DNA of 64,000 nt from DASRSS01 sp963799045 (GTDB lineage Bacteria > Actinomycetota > Actinomycetes > Mycobacteriales > Jatrophihabitantaceae): contig CAWCVN010000005.1 in NCBI GenBank assembly GCA_963799045.1, positions 434,001 through 498,000 of the forward strand. Reading direction: 5' to 3'. Below, one piece after another: positions 26,043-35,149 of the stretch; the stretch's first letter is position 1, and every line of letters starts with the position of its first letter. The notes below the pieces were generated by a model, which had not been told where the DNA came from, did no database searches, and saw nothing but the letters and a program-made list of their open reading frames with translations. Both the position numbers and the translations under genes were made by a program.

Positions 26043-26168
26043 GCCACCGGCGGCGGGACCAAGGTCGGTTCACGACAGGAACATCGACCGTGTCCGGTCC
26101 CAGGTCGAATCGCCAGCATTGAGGGGCTGCGTCCCGCAGCCCCACCCGCCGACGAAGACGAGGCAAGA

Positions 26169-27182
26169 ATGAAGGCAGCAGTCGTTACCGACTTCCACTC
26201 CCCCCTGAGCATCCAGGACCTTCCGGTGCCCGAGCCGGGTCCCGGCCAGGTGCTGGTCCGGATGGAGTCCAGCGGCTTGTGTCACACCGACATCCATGCC
26301 GCGCACGGTGACTGGCCGGTCAAGCCCACCCCACCGTTCATCCCGGGGCACGAGGGCGTCGGTTTCGTCGAGAAGCTCGGCGCCGGCGTGACCTCCCGCG
26401 CGCTCGGTGACCGCGTCGCGATCGCCTGGCTGGGCTACGCGTGCGGCGAGTGCCGCCACTGCATCAGCGGCTGGGAGACGCTGTGCGAGCGCCAGCAGAA
26501 CTCGGGCTACTCCGTCAACGGCGCGTTCGCCGAGTACGCGGTGGCCTCCGCAGATTTCGTGACACCGGTGCCTGAAGGCGTCAGCTCCCGCGACGCCGCT
26601 CCCCTGACCTGCGCCGGCGTCACGACCTACAAGGCGATCAAGGTGGCCCGGGTGGCTCCGGCGGAGACCGTCGCAGTCTTCGGCATCGGCGGTCTGGGCC
26701 ACCTTGCGCTGCAGTACGCCCGCATCGCCGGCGGCTTCACGATCGCCGTCGACATCGAGGACAGCAAGCTGACAATGGCCACCGAGCTCGGCGCGGACCA
26801 TGTGGTCAACGCCACCGAGGCCGACCCGGTCGAGGCGATCCAGGCGCTCGGCGGTGCCGACGTCGCCGTCGCCCTCGCCGCCTCACCGAAGGCGTTCGAC
26901 CAGGCGTACCGCTCCCTGCGGCGTGGCGGCCGCCTCGTCTGCGTCGCGCTGCCGGCCGACGACGCCGCGCTGAGCGTGCCGATCTTCGACACCGTGCTCA
27001 GCGGCAAGACCGTGATCGGCTCGATCGTCGGGACCCGCAACGACCTCGCCGACGTGTTCTCCCTGCACGCCGCGGGCCGCACCCGCGTGATCTCGGTCGA
27101 CCGCAAGCTGGACGACGTCAACGACTCGATCGGTGACGTTCTCTCCGGTGCGATCCCGGCGCGGGTGGTGTTCGAGTTCTGA
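26169..27182 (+). CDS. adhP: zinc-dependent alcohol dehydrogenase AdhP-type
   Basis: 337 aa. Catalytic zinc ligands in SSGLCHTDIHAAHGDWP and PGHEGVG; the structural zinc loop GYACGECRHCISGWETLC has four cysteines; the NAD-binding motif is VAVFGIGGLGHLALQYAR. It oxidises primary alcohols with NAD+, or reduces the aldehydes. Monocistronic; downstream it converges on the MaoC gene. Confidence 0.93.
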   Translation: MKAAVVTDFHSPLSIQDLPVPEPGPGQVLVRMESSGLCHTDIHAAHGDWPVKPTPPFIPGHEGVGFVEKLGAGVTSRALGDRVAIAWLGYACGECRHCISGWETLCERQQNSGYSVNGAFAEYAVASADFVTPVPEGVSSRDAAPLTCAGVTTYKAIKVARVAPAETVAVFGIGGLGHLALQYARIAGGFTIAVDIEDSKLTMATELGADHVVNATEADPVEAIQALGGADVAVALAASPKAFDQAYRSLRRGGRLVCVALPADDAALSVPIFDTVLSGKTVIGSIVGTRNDLADVFSLHAAGRTRVISVDRKLDDVNDSIGDVLSGAIPARVVFEF

Positions 27183-27246
27183 GCACTCCGCCGAGTAGCC
27201 GGCGGCGGACGAATCCACACCCCTGCCCGGGAAACGCAGCGGGCGT

Positions 27247-27702
27247 TCAGGCGTAGTAGCGGTGGACGACCTGTGCGACGCAGGCCGGTTTGGCAGCGGC
27301 GTCGCACTCGAGCACCGCATCGATCACGGCCTCCGCGCCGCCCGGGACGTCGCGCAGCTCGGCCACCGTCGCGCCGAGCCGGACCCGCGAGCCGACCGGC
27401 ACCGGCGCGGGGAAGCGCACCTTGTTCAGGCCGTAATTCACCCTGACGTCGATGCCGGTCAGATCGAGCAGCTCGGTCCAGAGCGGGATCAGCAGCGACA
27501 GCGTGAGGAAGCCGTGCGCGATCGGGCCGCCGAAGGGGCCGGCTGCCGCCCGCTCGACGTCGACGTGGATCCATTGGTGGTCGCCGGTGGCGTCGGCGAA
27601 GGTGTTGACCCGCTCCTGGGTCACCTCCGACCAGTCGGTGTAGCCGAGGTGCTCACCCACGCGGGCACGCAACTCGTCGAGGCCGTTGACAGTGACGGTC
27701 AC
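27247..27702 (-). CDS. MaoC-like (R)-specific enoyl-CoA hydratase
   Basis: 151 aa. GTG 27700-27702 overlaps the CoA-ligase stop as GTGA, fixing the start. Hot-dog fold with the hydratase signature TFADATGDHQWIHVDVERAA (catalytic Asp/His) and GPIAHGFLTLSLLIPL. It hydrates trans-2-enoyl-CoA. Last gene of the SDR-amidohydrolase-ligase-MaoC operon, which suggests beta-oxidation-like processing of a CoA-activated substrate. Confidence 0.92.
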   Translation of the reverse strand: MTVTVNGLDELRARVGEHLGYTDWSEVTQERVNTFADATGDHQWIHVDVERAAAGPFGGPIAHGFLTLSLLIPLWTELLDLTGIDVRVNYGLNKVRFPAPVPVGSRVRLGATVAELRDVPGGAEAVIDAVLECDAAAKPACVAQVVHRYYA

Positions 27703-29219
27703 TGATCTTCTCCTTGGATAGTTCCGTAGGTCTCGCGCAGGCGGGCCCGCAGCAGCTTGCCGGTCGCGTTGCGGGGCAGGGCCTGCGCGACCACGATCGA
27801 CTTCGGGATCTTGTACTTCGCGAGCTTGCCGGCGAGGAAGGCGAGCACGTCCTCGGCGCTCGCCCGCGCCCCCTCGCGCAGCACGACGACGGCCCGCCCG
27901 ACCTCGCCCCAGCGGGCGTCCGGTACACCTATCACCGCGCAGTCCGCGACGTCCGGGTGCGCGTGAATCAGGTGCTCGACCTCGGCCGGGTAGACGTTCT
28001 CGCCGCCGGAGATGAACATGTCCTTGACCCGGTCGACGATCGTCACGTACCCCTCGTCGTCGACAACCGCTGCGTCGCCGGAACGGAACCACCCGTCATC
28101 GGTGTACGCGGCTTCGCTGACTTCGGGCAGCTGCCAGTAACCGGCACTGACGTTCGGTCCCTGGATCACGACCTCGCCGACCTCGCCGGGTGCGACGTCG
28201 GCGCCGTCTGTGCCGAGCACCCGCACATCGGTGAAGAAGCACGGCGTGCCCGCTGAGCCGGCCTTGCGCACGCTGTCGCCGGCCCGCAGGAACAGCGCCC
28301 CGGGCGAGGTCTCGGTGAGGCCGTAACCCTGCAGGAACACCAGCCCGCGTTGCTGATAGACCCGGATCAGCGCTTCGGGCACGGGTGCGCCACCGCACAT
28401 CAGGATGCGCACCGACGACAGGTCGGCATTCGGCCATCGGGGCGACTGGGACATCGCGAGGAACATCGTCGGTACGCCGAACATCCACGTCACCCGCTGC
28501 TCGGCGATGAGGTCGAACGCACGGTCCGGTTCGAACGAGCGCATGAGCACCGACGTCCCGCCCTTGAGCACCGTCGGCAGGAACAGCTGGTTCAGCGCCG
28601 CGGTGTGGAACATCGGTGCGCTCACGAGACTGACCTCGTCGCCGGTGACGTCGACGTCGAGCAAGATGTTGTAGCAGTTCCAGGTGATGTTGCCGTGGCT
28701 GAGCATGACGCCCTTGGGCCGGCCGCTCGTGCCGGACGTGTACTGGATCATGCAGGTGTCGTCGAGGCCGACCGGCTCGTCGAGCGGCGTCGCTTCGGCG
28801 GAGGCGAGCAGCTGCTCGTACTCCTCCCCCACGGCCAGGCAGTCTCGCAGCTTGGCCGTCGCGCGCAGCGCGCCGACCGTCTCGGCGAACTGCGCCGACC
28901 AGATCAGCGTCTCGGCTCCTGAGTCGTCGAGGTTGTAGGCGAGTTCGGGGACGGCCAGCCGGGTGTTGAGCGGCACGAACACGGCGCCGAGCTGACCGGC
29001 GGCGAACAGCGTCTCGGCCAGCGCGGGCTCGTTCGGCCCGAGGAAGGCGACCCGGTCGCCACGCCCCACACCGAGTACGCGCAGCCCGTGTGCGAGGCGT
29101 GCCACCCGGTCGGCGAGTCCGGCGTACGTCAGCCTCACCCCGTCGTGGACGATCACCACGCGGTGCGGCGTCATCCGCGCGCGCCGTGCCGGCCACGACC
29201 CGATGCCCTCGTTGCGCAC
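27699..29219 (-). CDS. AMP-forming acyl/aryl-CoA synthetase
   Basis: 506 aa. P-loop YTSGTSGRPKGVMLSHGN, adenylation motif QGYGLTETSPG, hinge DGWFRSGDAAVVDDEGY with DRVKDMFISGGENVYPAEVE, and catalytic Lys near the end (PRNATGKLLRARLR). It activates a carboxylic acid to its CoA thioester. Start taken as GTG 29217-29219, 5 bp after the amidohydrolase stop. Substrate is unknown; the context favours an aromatic or branched acid. Confidence 0.93.
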   Translation of the reverse strand: MRNEGIGSWPARRARMTPHRVVIVHDGVRLTYAGLADRVARLAHGLRVLGVGRGDRVAFLGPNEPALAETLFAAGQLGAVFVPLNTRLAVPELAYNLDDSGAETLIWSAQFAETVGALRATAKLRDCLAVGEEYEQLLASAEATPLDEPVGLDDTCMIQYTSGTSGRPKGVMLSHGNITWNCYNILLDVDVTGDEVSLVSAPMFHTAALNQLFLPTVLKGGTSVLMRSFEPDRAFDLIAEQRVTWMFGVPTMFLAMSQSPRWPNADLSSVRILMCGGAPVPEALIRVYQQRGLVFLQGYGLTETSPGALFLRAGDSVRKAGSAGTPCFFTDVRVLGTDGADVAPGEVGEVVIQGPNVSAGYWQLPEVSEAAYTDDGWFRSGDAAVVDDEGYVTIVDRVKDMFISGGENVYPAEVEHLIHAHPDVADCAVIGVPDARWGEVGRAVVVLREGARASAEDVLAFLAGKLAKYKIPKSIVVAQALPRNATGKLLRARLRETYGTIQGEDQ

Positions 29220-29224
29220 GACGG

Positions 29225-30100
29225 TCAGTCCTTGGCGAGACCGAGCAGCCGGGCCGCGTTGTCCTTGAGGATCCGCGGCCGCACCTCGGGCTTGATGTCG
29301 AGGGTCTCGAAATCGGCCAGCCACCGGTCCGGCTCGATGACCGGGAAGTCCGAGCCGAACAGCACCTTGTCCTTGAGCAGCGTGTTGGCGTAGCGGACCA
29401 GCTGCGGCGGGAAGTACTTCGGCGACCAGCCGGACAGGTCGATGTGCACGTTCGGCTTGTGCGTGGCGACGGCCAGCGCCTCGTCCTGCCAGGGGAACGA
29501 CGGGTGGGCCAGGATGATCGGCAGTCCCGGGAAGTCGGCCGCCACGTCGTCGACGTCGAGCGGGTTGGAGTACTTCAGCCGGATCCCGCCGCCGCCGGGA
29601 ACCCCGGCGCCGATGCCGGTCTGACCGGTGTGGAACAGGGCGGGCACGCCGAGGGCCTCGATCACCTCGTACAGCGGGTACGCCATCCGGTCGCTGGGAT
29701 GGAACGCCTGCAGGGACGGGTGGAACTTGAAGCCGCGCACGCCGTGCTCGTCGACCAGCCGCCGCGCCTGCCTGACCGCGGCGCGTCCCTTCCAGGGGTC
29801 GAGGCTGGCGAAGGGGATCAGCACGTCGGCGTGCTCGGCGCACGCGGCGGCCACCTCCTCGTTGCGGATCGGCGGGTGCCCGGTCGCGGCTTCGGCATCC
29901 ACGGTGAACACGACCGCGGCCATCCGCCGGGTGCGGTAGTACTCGGCCAGCTGCTGGATCGTCGGGTGGGAGTCGCGCGCGCCGAAGTACTTCTGCTTCG
30001 CGGCCTCCAGTTCGGCGCTGAGCGAGGTGTGCCCGTCGGCGGAGATCTCGGCGTGCGTATGGACGTCGATCGCGACGAGTTCGTCGATGTTCGGCTGCAT
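29225..30100 (-). CDS. amidohydrolase-superfamily protein (ACMSD/decarboxylase type)
   Basis: 291 aa. TIM-barrel metal ligands: AIDVHTHAEIS at the N-terminus, RGFKFHPSLQAF, PALFHTGQTG, LAHPSFPWQDE and FGSDFPV near the C-terminus. This pattern is that of decarboxylase/hydrolase members related to 2-amino-3-carboxymuconate-6-semialdehyde or resorcylate decarboxylases. ATG 30098-30100 is chosen because GAAGGG sits 5 nt upstream; GTG 30106 would have no spacing. Lies between an SDR and a CoA ligase in one operon. Confidence 0.85.
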   Translation of the reverse strand: MQPNIDELVAIDVHTHAEISADGHTSLSAELEAAKQKYFGARDSHPTIQQLAEYYRTRRMAAVVFTVDAEAATGHPPIRNEEVAAACAEHADVLIPFASLDPWKGRAAVRQARRLVDEHGVRGFKFHPSLQAFHPSDRMAYPLYEVIEALGVPALFHTGQTGIGAGVPGGGGIRLKYSNPLDVDDVAADFPGLPIILAHPSFPWQDEALAVATHKPNVHIDLSGWSPKYFPPQLVRYANTLLKDKVLFGSDFPVIEPDRWLADFETLDIKPEVRPRILKDNAARLLGLAKD

Positions 30101-30102
30101 GA

Positions 30103-31023
30103 TCACCCTTCGGGAACGGCCGGCGCCGGGATACCGACAGTCTGCGGCTCCCGCCCCACCGTTGTTGCCCAGGCCTCGGCGATAGCCCTGGCATCCCACC
30201 CACCTGGACGCAACGCAGCCATCACCTCCCGCGGGTGCGACCACAGCGTCAGCTTGTCGCCGCCGACCCCGATGCACTGACCGGTGACGTCCTTGGCCGC
30301 CTGCGAGGCGAGGAACACGACCAGCCCCGCGGCGTCCTGCGGGGTGCCGAAGCCCTCGCCGGCGCGCAGCCAGGACGGCAGCGGCTCGCCGCGCTGCTCC
30401 CATGCCTCGACATACGCAGCGAACGCCGGGATCGTCGAGGTCATCGCCGTCGCGGCGATCGGGACGATGCCGTTGACCGTGATGCCGGCCTTGGCGCACT
30501 CCATCGACCAGGTGCGGACCATCGCAGCGATGCCGGCCTTGGCAGCGGCGTAGTTGGTCTGTCCGAAGTTGCCTCGCTGCCCGGCCGGCGAGCCCACCAG
30601 GATCAGCCGGCCGCCCTCGCCGCGCTCGCGCATGTGTTGCACGGCAGCACGCGCACACGTGAACGTGCCGCGCAGGTGCACCCGGACGACCGCGTCGAAG
30701 TCCTCGTCGGTCATCTTCCACAGCACCTTGTCGCGCAGGATGCCGGCGTTGGTGACCAGCGCGTCGAGGCGGCCGAATGCCTCTACCGCGGTGGCGACGA
30801 GCCCCTCGGCGGCCTCGGTGCTGCCGACCGGAGCCACATAGGCGACGGCCGCGCCACCGGCCTGCTCGATAAGCGCCACCGCCTCCTTGGCCGCCTGGTC
30901 GTCGATGTCGTTCACGACCACCGAGGCGCCGGCGTCGGCCAGCGCCCTCGCGTAGGCCAGGCCGAGGCCGCGGCCGGCACCGGTCACTGCGGCTACCGCT
31001 CCGTCGAGCAAGGGTGTGGGCAT
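30103..31023 (-). CDS. short-chain dehydrogenase/reductase
   Basis: 306 aa. Rossmann motif VTGAGRGLGLAYARALADAG, NAG at LVTNAGILRDK, and the active-site pair Y-x3-K in QTNYAAAKAGIAAM. Its length and C-terminal extension resemble the SDR part of 17-beta-HSD type 4/MFE-2 proteins. It oxidises a 3-hydroxyacyl-CoA-like substrate with NAD(P), by inference. First gene of its operon, 28 bp downstream of the shared operator. Confidence 0.9.
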   Translation of the reverse strand: MPTPLLDGAVAAVTGAGRGLGLAYARALADAGASVVVNDIDDQAAKEAVALIEQAGGAAVAYVAPVGSTEAAEGLVATAVEAFGRLDALVTNAGILRDKVLWKMTDEDFDAVVRVHLRGTFTCARAAVQHMRERGEGGRLILVGSPAGQRGNFGQTNYAAAKAGIAAMVRTWSMECAKAGITVNGIVPIAATAMTSTIPAFAAYVEAWEQRGEPLPSWLRAGEGFGTPQDAAGLVVFLASQAAKDVTGQCIGVGGDKLTLWSHPREVMAALRPGGWDARAIAEAWATTVGREPQTVGIPAPAVPEG

Positions 31024-31051
31024 CGCACGTCCTCCCGAGAGAATCTTCGAC

Positions 31052-31072
31052 TGTTCAGGTTTCCTGATGATT
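31052..31072 (-). promoter_or_regulatory. shared operator, copy A (before the SDR operon)
   Basis: On the minus strand AATCATCAGGAAACCTGAACA; the core ATCAGGAAACCTG holds the inverted repeat CAGG-AAA-CCTG. A TAATCAT -10-like element overlaps its 5' side. It also contains the last codons of the FAH reading frame. Confidence 0.75.
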
Positions 31073-31841
31073 ACCTACGGTGAGTGACGCCCGCAAGTGT
31101 TGGTGCGATGCCTCTCGCCGGTTGCGAATCTCGCCCAGCCCCGCCACCGACATCCGGACCACGTCTCCCGGTCGCAGCGGAGCATGCGCGTCGTGGCCAC
31201 GGCGTCCCCAGAGCTCGGCGAGGCACCCGTGGCCGCAGGTGCCGGAGCCGAGCACGTCGCCCGGGTGCACGGTTGTCCCGCGCGATGCGTAGGAAAGCAT
31301 CTGCGGAACGTCCAGGCCATGCTGTCGAGCCGGTCGGTGCCGAGCAACTCGTCGTTGACCCACACCGACATGTCCAGCGCGAACGCCGTACCCCGCCGGC
31401 GAGTGTGGAGCTCGTCGGCGGTGACGAAGTAGGGGCCGAGGGTGATCGCCGAGTCCTTGCCCTTGCACGGGCCGAGCGGCCGCGCAGCTCCGCGAACTGC
31501 AGATCACGGGCCGACCAGTCGTTCATGATCAGGTAGCCGGCGATCGCTGCCTCTGCCTTGGGCAGCGTCAGGTCACTGCCCGCGGCACCGACGACCGCTG
31601 CGGGATTGCTGAAGTAGAACAGCGGCTGCTCGTACCAGATGTCCGGCACACCCGCGCCGGCCAGCCGGCCCACGCCTTCGACGTGCTGCTCGAAGGCCAT
31701 GAAGTCGCGGACGGATGGCGGCCGCTCCAGTGGCGCCAGCAGGTCGACGAGCGATACGTCGCTGTCCAGCAGTCTGACAGCGTCGTCGACGAGCACGCCC
31801 AGCCGAGCGCCGCCGGGAGTGGCGCAGCGGACCCACCGCAC
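31055..31841 (-). pseudogene. fumarylacetoacetate hydrolase-family protein, frameshifted and internally deleted
   Basis: From GTG 31839-31841 the frame reads as an FAH-family enzyme up to LFYFSNPAA. It then jumps to VVGAAGSDLTLPKAEAAIAG with about 25-30 residues missing, including the usual FDYELE metal-binding stretch. Two further frame changes are needed, after DWSARDLQFAELR and after LDSMAW, to reach MLSYASRGTTVHPGDVLGSG, then TCGHGCLAELWGRRG and the stop at 31055. FAH enzymes cleave C-C bonds of ring-fission products. Third gene after MFS and MBL genes. Decay or sequence error; the deletion argues for at least some real loss. Confidence 0.75.
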
Positions 31842-31842
31842 C

Positions 31843-32790
31843 TCAGCCCTCCCAGGTCTGATGAGCCTGCAGGTCGGCGAGGCAGCCGAACAGCTGCGGC
31901 CCGGTCAGTTCCGGCACCGACCCGGCATCCAGCTCGCGATACACGGCGAGCACGTTGACCGCGATCCGTTCGCTCTCCGGGCGCCCGCCGAACGAGCCCA
32001 AGTCGATGTCGCGCGCCGCGTCCTGCGCCGACATACCGGCCGCGTGCCGCTTGGCCGCCTCCGCCAGCACGAAGTCGAGGTAGTCGGCCATCTGGCGCAC
32101 CGCCGCCCCGCTCGACACCGGCCCGTGACCAGGGACGACGCGTGCCGGACGAAGCTCGAGGATCCGTTCGCAGGCGGCGAGCCAGTTCCCGATCGGGCCG
32201 GACCAGACGATCGGGGTGCCGTCGGCGAAGACGATGTCGCCGGTGAACACGACGCCGTCGCGCGGGCAGTAAACGATCGTGTCGCCAAGAGTGTGCGCCG
32301 GTCCGACGTCGATCAGGATGATGTCGACGCCGCCTACGGTGAGTTCTGCCTGACCGCGGAACGCCCGGGTCGGGTAGGCCGGGTCGATGCCGTCGAATCG
32401 ATAGCGGCCGAAGATCCGTCGCACGTAGTCACCCGTCGCGCCAGGCAGAGCGAGCAGCGCCCGCACCATGTCCGGGCCGACCGTCCGCATGTCCGCCACG
32501 GACGCGGCGGACGCGACGATCTCGGCGTCGACCACGAGCTCGTTGCCGAACCAGTGGTCGCCGTTGCCGTGCGTGTTCACGACGGTCCGGATCGGCGCGG
32601 CCGCCGTGAGCCCGGCCAGCCCGTCCAGCATCCGGCGGGTGTGCGGCAGGTCGAACAGGGTGTCGATGAGCAGCGACTCACCGTCACCCACGACCAGCCC
32701 CGCATTGCTCAACCCCCAGCCGCCGTCGGGCTGCAACCAGGCGTAGCTGCGTCCGGCAACCAGCGACAGCCCGCCGGCGGCCTCGCCCAT
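31843..32790 (-). CDS. metallo-beta-lactamase-fold hydrolase
   Basis: 315 aa. The metal motif reads THGNGDHWFGN, where the usual H-x-H-x-D-H has Asn76 in place of the second His; the later ligands GPAHTLGDT and VVPGHGPVS are present, as is VVFTGDIVF. Start ATG 32788-32790 shares one base with the stop of the MFS gene. Probably hydrolyses a lactone, ester or thioester in the same pathway as the downstream FAH-like gene. Confidence 0.85.
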   Translation of the reverse strand: MGEAAGGLSLVAGRSYAWLQPDGGWGLSNAGLVVGDGESLLIDTLFDLPHTRRMLDGLAGLTAAAPIRTVVNTHGNGDHWFGNELVVDAEIVASAASVADMRTVGPDMVRALLALPGATGDYVRRIFGRYRFDGIDPAYPTRAFRGQAELTVGGVDIILIDVGPAHTLGDTIVYCPRDGVVFTGDIVFADGTPIVWSGPIGNWLAACERILELRPARVVPGHGPVSSGAAVRQMADYLDFVLAEAAKRHAAGMSAQDAARDIDLGSFGGRPESERIAVNVLAVYRELDAGSVPELTGPQLFGCLADLQAHQTWEG

Positions 32791-34499
32791 CAGTCGGTGA
32801 GCGAGTCGGCGCTGATCAGCGTCTCGTGCGTACGGCCGCCGATGAACAGCACCGCCAGCACCGCGGCCACGAGCGCCGCCACGCCACACACGACGTAACC
32901 GAGCGAGTAGGCGTGGTCGAGGGCGTGGAAGGCGACGTCCTTGACCGGGTTGAACGGCACCAGCTTTCCGTCCGGGCCGGGCACCTGGGCCGGCACCGCG
33001 TTGGCGCCGAGGGGCCCGGAGTTCACCGCGCCGATGGCGCCCTGGACGGTCGGGCGCTCGGCCGCGGGCACGTGTGCCGCCGCGCCGTTGAACGCCGCCA
33101 GCGCCTTCTGCAGGGCGGGGCTGGCAGCGATCTTCGCGTGCATGTCGCTGGCTGCGCGGCTGAGCGCGATCGCGCCGATCACCGCCGGGCCCAGCGTGAA
33201 CCCGAAATCGCGCAGCATGCTGGTACTGCCACTCGCCATGCCGGCGAAGTGATTGGGCACCGTGTTCACGGTCACCGCCGTCACCGACGAGACCGCGAAG
33301 CCGAACCCGATACCGATCAGGATCAGCGGCACCGCCACCGCGGCCAGCGACCGGTTCGACGCGGAGATCGTCGACATCCAGAACGTGCCGGCGGCGATCA
33401 GCGCCGCTCCCGTGCCGAGCGTCCACTTCGGGTTGTAGCGCTCGAGCAGCCGCGCGGTGACCGGCATCTGCAGCAGGCACATGCCGTTGAGCAGCACGAA
33501 CGCCACCGAGGTACGCAGCGGGGTGAAGCCCTGGATGGCCGAGAGCCGGATGCTGGTGGTGTAGGCGGCGCCGAGGAACGCGAACATGCCGATCACCGTG
33601 ACCAGCGCGGCGATCGCGAAGGCGCGATTGTGGAACAGGTCCATGCGCAGTAGCGGCGCCGACGTGCGGTGTTCGGCGATGACGAACAGGGCGAGGAACA
33701 CGACGCCGACGACGAAGCCGGCCACGACCGTGCCGCTACTCCAGCCGCTGGTCGGGCCCTGGATGACGGCGTAGAGCAGCGCGAACAGCGCTACCGCCAC
33801 GGAGATCTGGCCCGGCCAGTCGAGCGAGCGGCCCTGCGGCGCGAGCGAGTTCACCGCGAACAGCGCGGAGACCGCGGCGCTGAGCAACCCCAGCGCCAGG
33901 ACAGCGATGAACGCCCACCGCCAGCTCGCCTCGGGATCGCTGCCGAAGCCGGCCTTGGTCACCAGCCCGCCCAGCACCGGCGAGACGAAGCCGCCCGTGG
34001 ACAGCGCCGCTGCCCAGATCGTGATCGACCGGGTGCGGTGCCCGACCGAGTGGGTGCCGGCGGCGACCATCGCCAGCGAGGTCGGGAACAGTGCCGCAGC
34101 ACCGATTCCGGCGACGATCTGGCCCGTCCACAGAACAAGGACCCGGGTGTCCGCCGATGCCGCGGCGCCGGGCGTCAGCACGGCCACCAGCTCGCCCACC
34201 GACAGCAGTACCGCACCGCCGACAAGCAGCCGTTTGCGGCCGAACAGGTCGCCGAGCACGCCGAAGGTGAGTTCCAGCAACGTCACCGGCACGAGGAAGG
34301 CGTCCGAGATCCAGGTCAACTGGGACGAGGTGGTCCCGAGGTCCTGCTGGAACAGGCCGTTCAGGACGGCGGGGATGGCCAGCGCAACCTGCGCGACGCA
34401 GACCGCCAGAGCTGCAGCGGCGAGGGTTCCGGGCGTCAGCCGGGGGGTTTCCGCGCTGACGCGAGTATCGACGGTCGAAGCGGCGCGGGCTGTGGACAT
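32790..34499 (-). CDS. MFS transporter, 14-TM DHA2 (EmrB/QacA) type
   Basis: 569 aa with 14 predicted membrane helices. The motif LGDLFGRKRLLVGGAV follows TM2 and SPVLGGLVTKAG is antiporter motif C-like in TM5. A soluble loop of about 90 residues precedes the last helix. Family members export drugs or aromatic acids by proton antiport; import of an aromatic substrate is also possible in a catabolic operon. First gene of the MFS-MBL-FAH unit, with shared operator B 69 bp upstream. Confidence 0.88.
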   Translation of the reverse strand: MSTARAASTVDTRVSAETPRLTPGTLAAAALAVCVAQVALAIPAVLNGLFQQDLGTTSSQLTWISDAFLVPVTLLELTFGVLGDLFGRKRLLVGGAVLLSVGELVAVLTPGAAASADTRVLVLWTGQIVAGIGAAALFPTSLAMVAAGTHSVGHRTRSITIWAAALSTGGFVSPVLGGLVTKAGFGSDPEASWRWAFIAVLALGLLSAAVSALFAVNSLAPQGRSLDWPGQISVAVALFALLYAVIQGPTSGWSSGTVVAGFVVGVVFLALFVIAEHRTSAPLLRMDLFHNRAFAIAALVTVIGMFAFLGAAYTTSIRLSAIQGFTPLRTSVAFVLLNGMCLLQMPVTARLLERYNPKWTLGTGAALIAAGTFWMSTISASNRSLAAVAVPLILIGIGFGFAVSSVTAVTVNTVPNHFAGMASGSTSMLRDFGFTLGPAVIGAIALSRAASDMHAKIAASPALQKALAAFNGAAAHVPAAERPTVQGAIGAVNSGPLGANAVPAQVPGPDGKLVPFNPVKDVAFHALDHAYSLGYVVCGVAALVAAVLAVLFIGGRTHETLISADSLTD

Positions 34500-34567
34500 G
34501 GTGCCTCCGACACTCGGGGAGTCGAACGACTCGATTGAGCCAAGAGGGTGCCATGAGGAAGTGCAGA

Positions 34568-34588
34568 TGTACAGGTTTCCTGATTATT
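34568..34588 (-). promoter_or_regulatory. shared operator, copy B (before the MFS operon)
   Basis: Minus strand AATAATCAGGAAACCTGTACA, identical to copies A and C over the 13-nt core and oriented the same way relative to its gene. TAATAAT forms a -10-like element. Confidence 0.75.
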
Positions 34589-34627
34589 AACCTTGACGAG
34601 TGAACCGACCTACCGGTCAGTAAACCG

Positions 34628-35113
34628 TCAGTGCAGAGGGTGATCGGCCAGCGCAGCACGGCAGGCGGACAGGCTGCGCCGCAGCTCCGCGGCCTGGCGC
34701 TCGGTGAGGCCGGACAGCATCTCCGACTCGAGCGCGGCCACCTTCCGCCGATAGCGGTCGAGCAGCTTCTGCCCGTCCGCCGTGAGTGCCAGGACCAGGC
34801 GGCGGCGATCCTGCGGATCGCGGTGCCGCTCGATGAGGGCGCGCTCCTGCAGCGCCACCACCATGTCCGCCATCGACTGAGCGGTCACGAACGAGTTGCG
34901 GGCCAGCTGCGCCGACGACAGGTCCGGATGCCGTTCGAGCACCGTCAACGCCGTGTACTGCAGCACCGAGATGCCTGCCGGACGGAGGATCTCATCCAGC
35001 CGCGAGCGCACCGCGAGCTCGACCTGCTTGATCACATACAGCAGGGTCGACTGCGGCCGCGGCCCGGCACGCTTGGCACCACTGCGGGTGGCGCCGGTCG
35101 AGGTCTCCGGCAC
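34628..35113 (-). CDS. MarR-family transcriptional regulator
   Basis: 161 aa from GTG 35111-35113; codons upstream in the open frame are not coding-like. Winged helix: ISVLQYTALTVLERHPDLSS, QLARNSFVTAQSMADMVVAL, then the wing RHRDPQDRRRLVLALTADG. MarR proteins are ligand-responsive repressors, often of aromatic-acid metabolism. Divergent from the IclR gene with a 36-bp gap, and immediately upstream of the MFS operon. One candidate for the protein that binds the ATCAGGAAACCTG sites. Confidence 0.9.
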   Translation of the reverse strand: MPETSTGATRSGAKRAGPRPQSTLLYVIKQVELAVRSRLDEILRPAGISVLQYTALTVLERHPDLSSAQLARNSFVTAQSMADMVVALQERALIERHRDPQDRRRLVLALTADGQKLLDRYRRKVAALESEMLSGLTERQAAELRRSLSACRAALADHPLH

Positions 35114-35149
35114 GATGTCGTCCTTGTCGGTGGGCGCTAGGGTTCTCCG

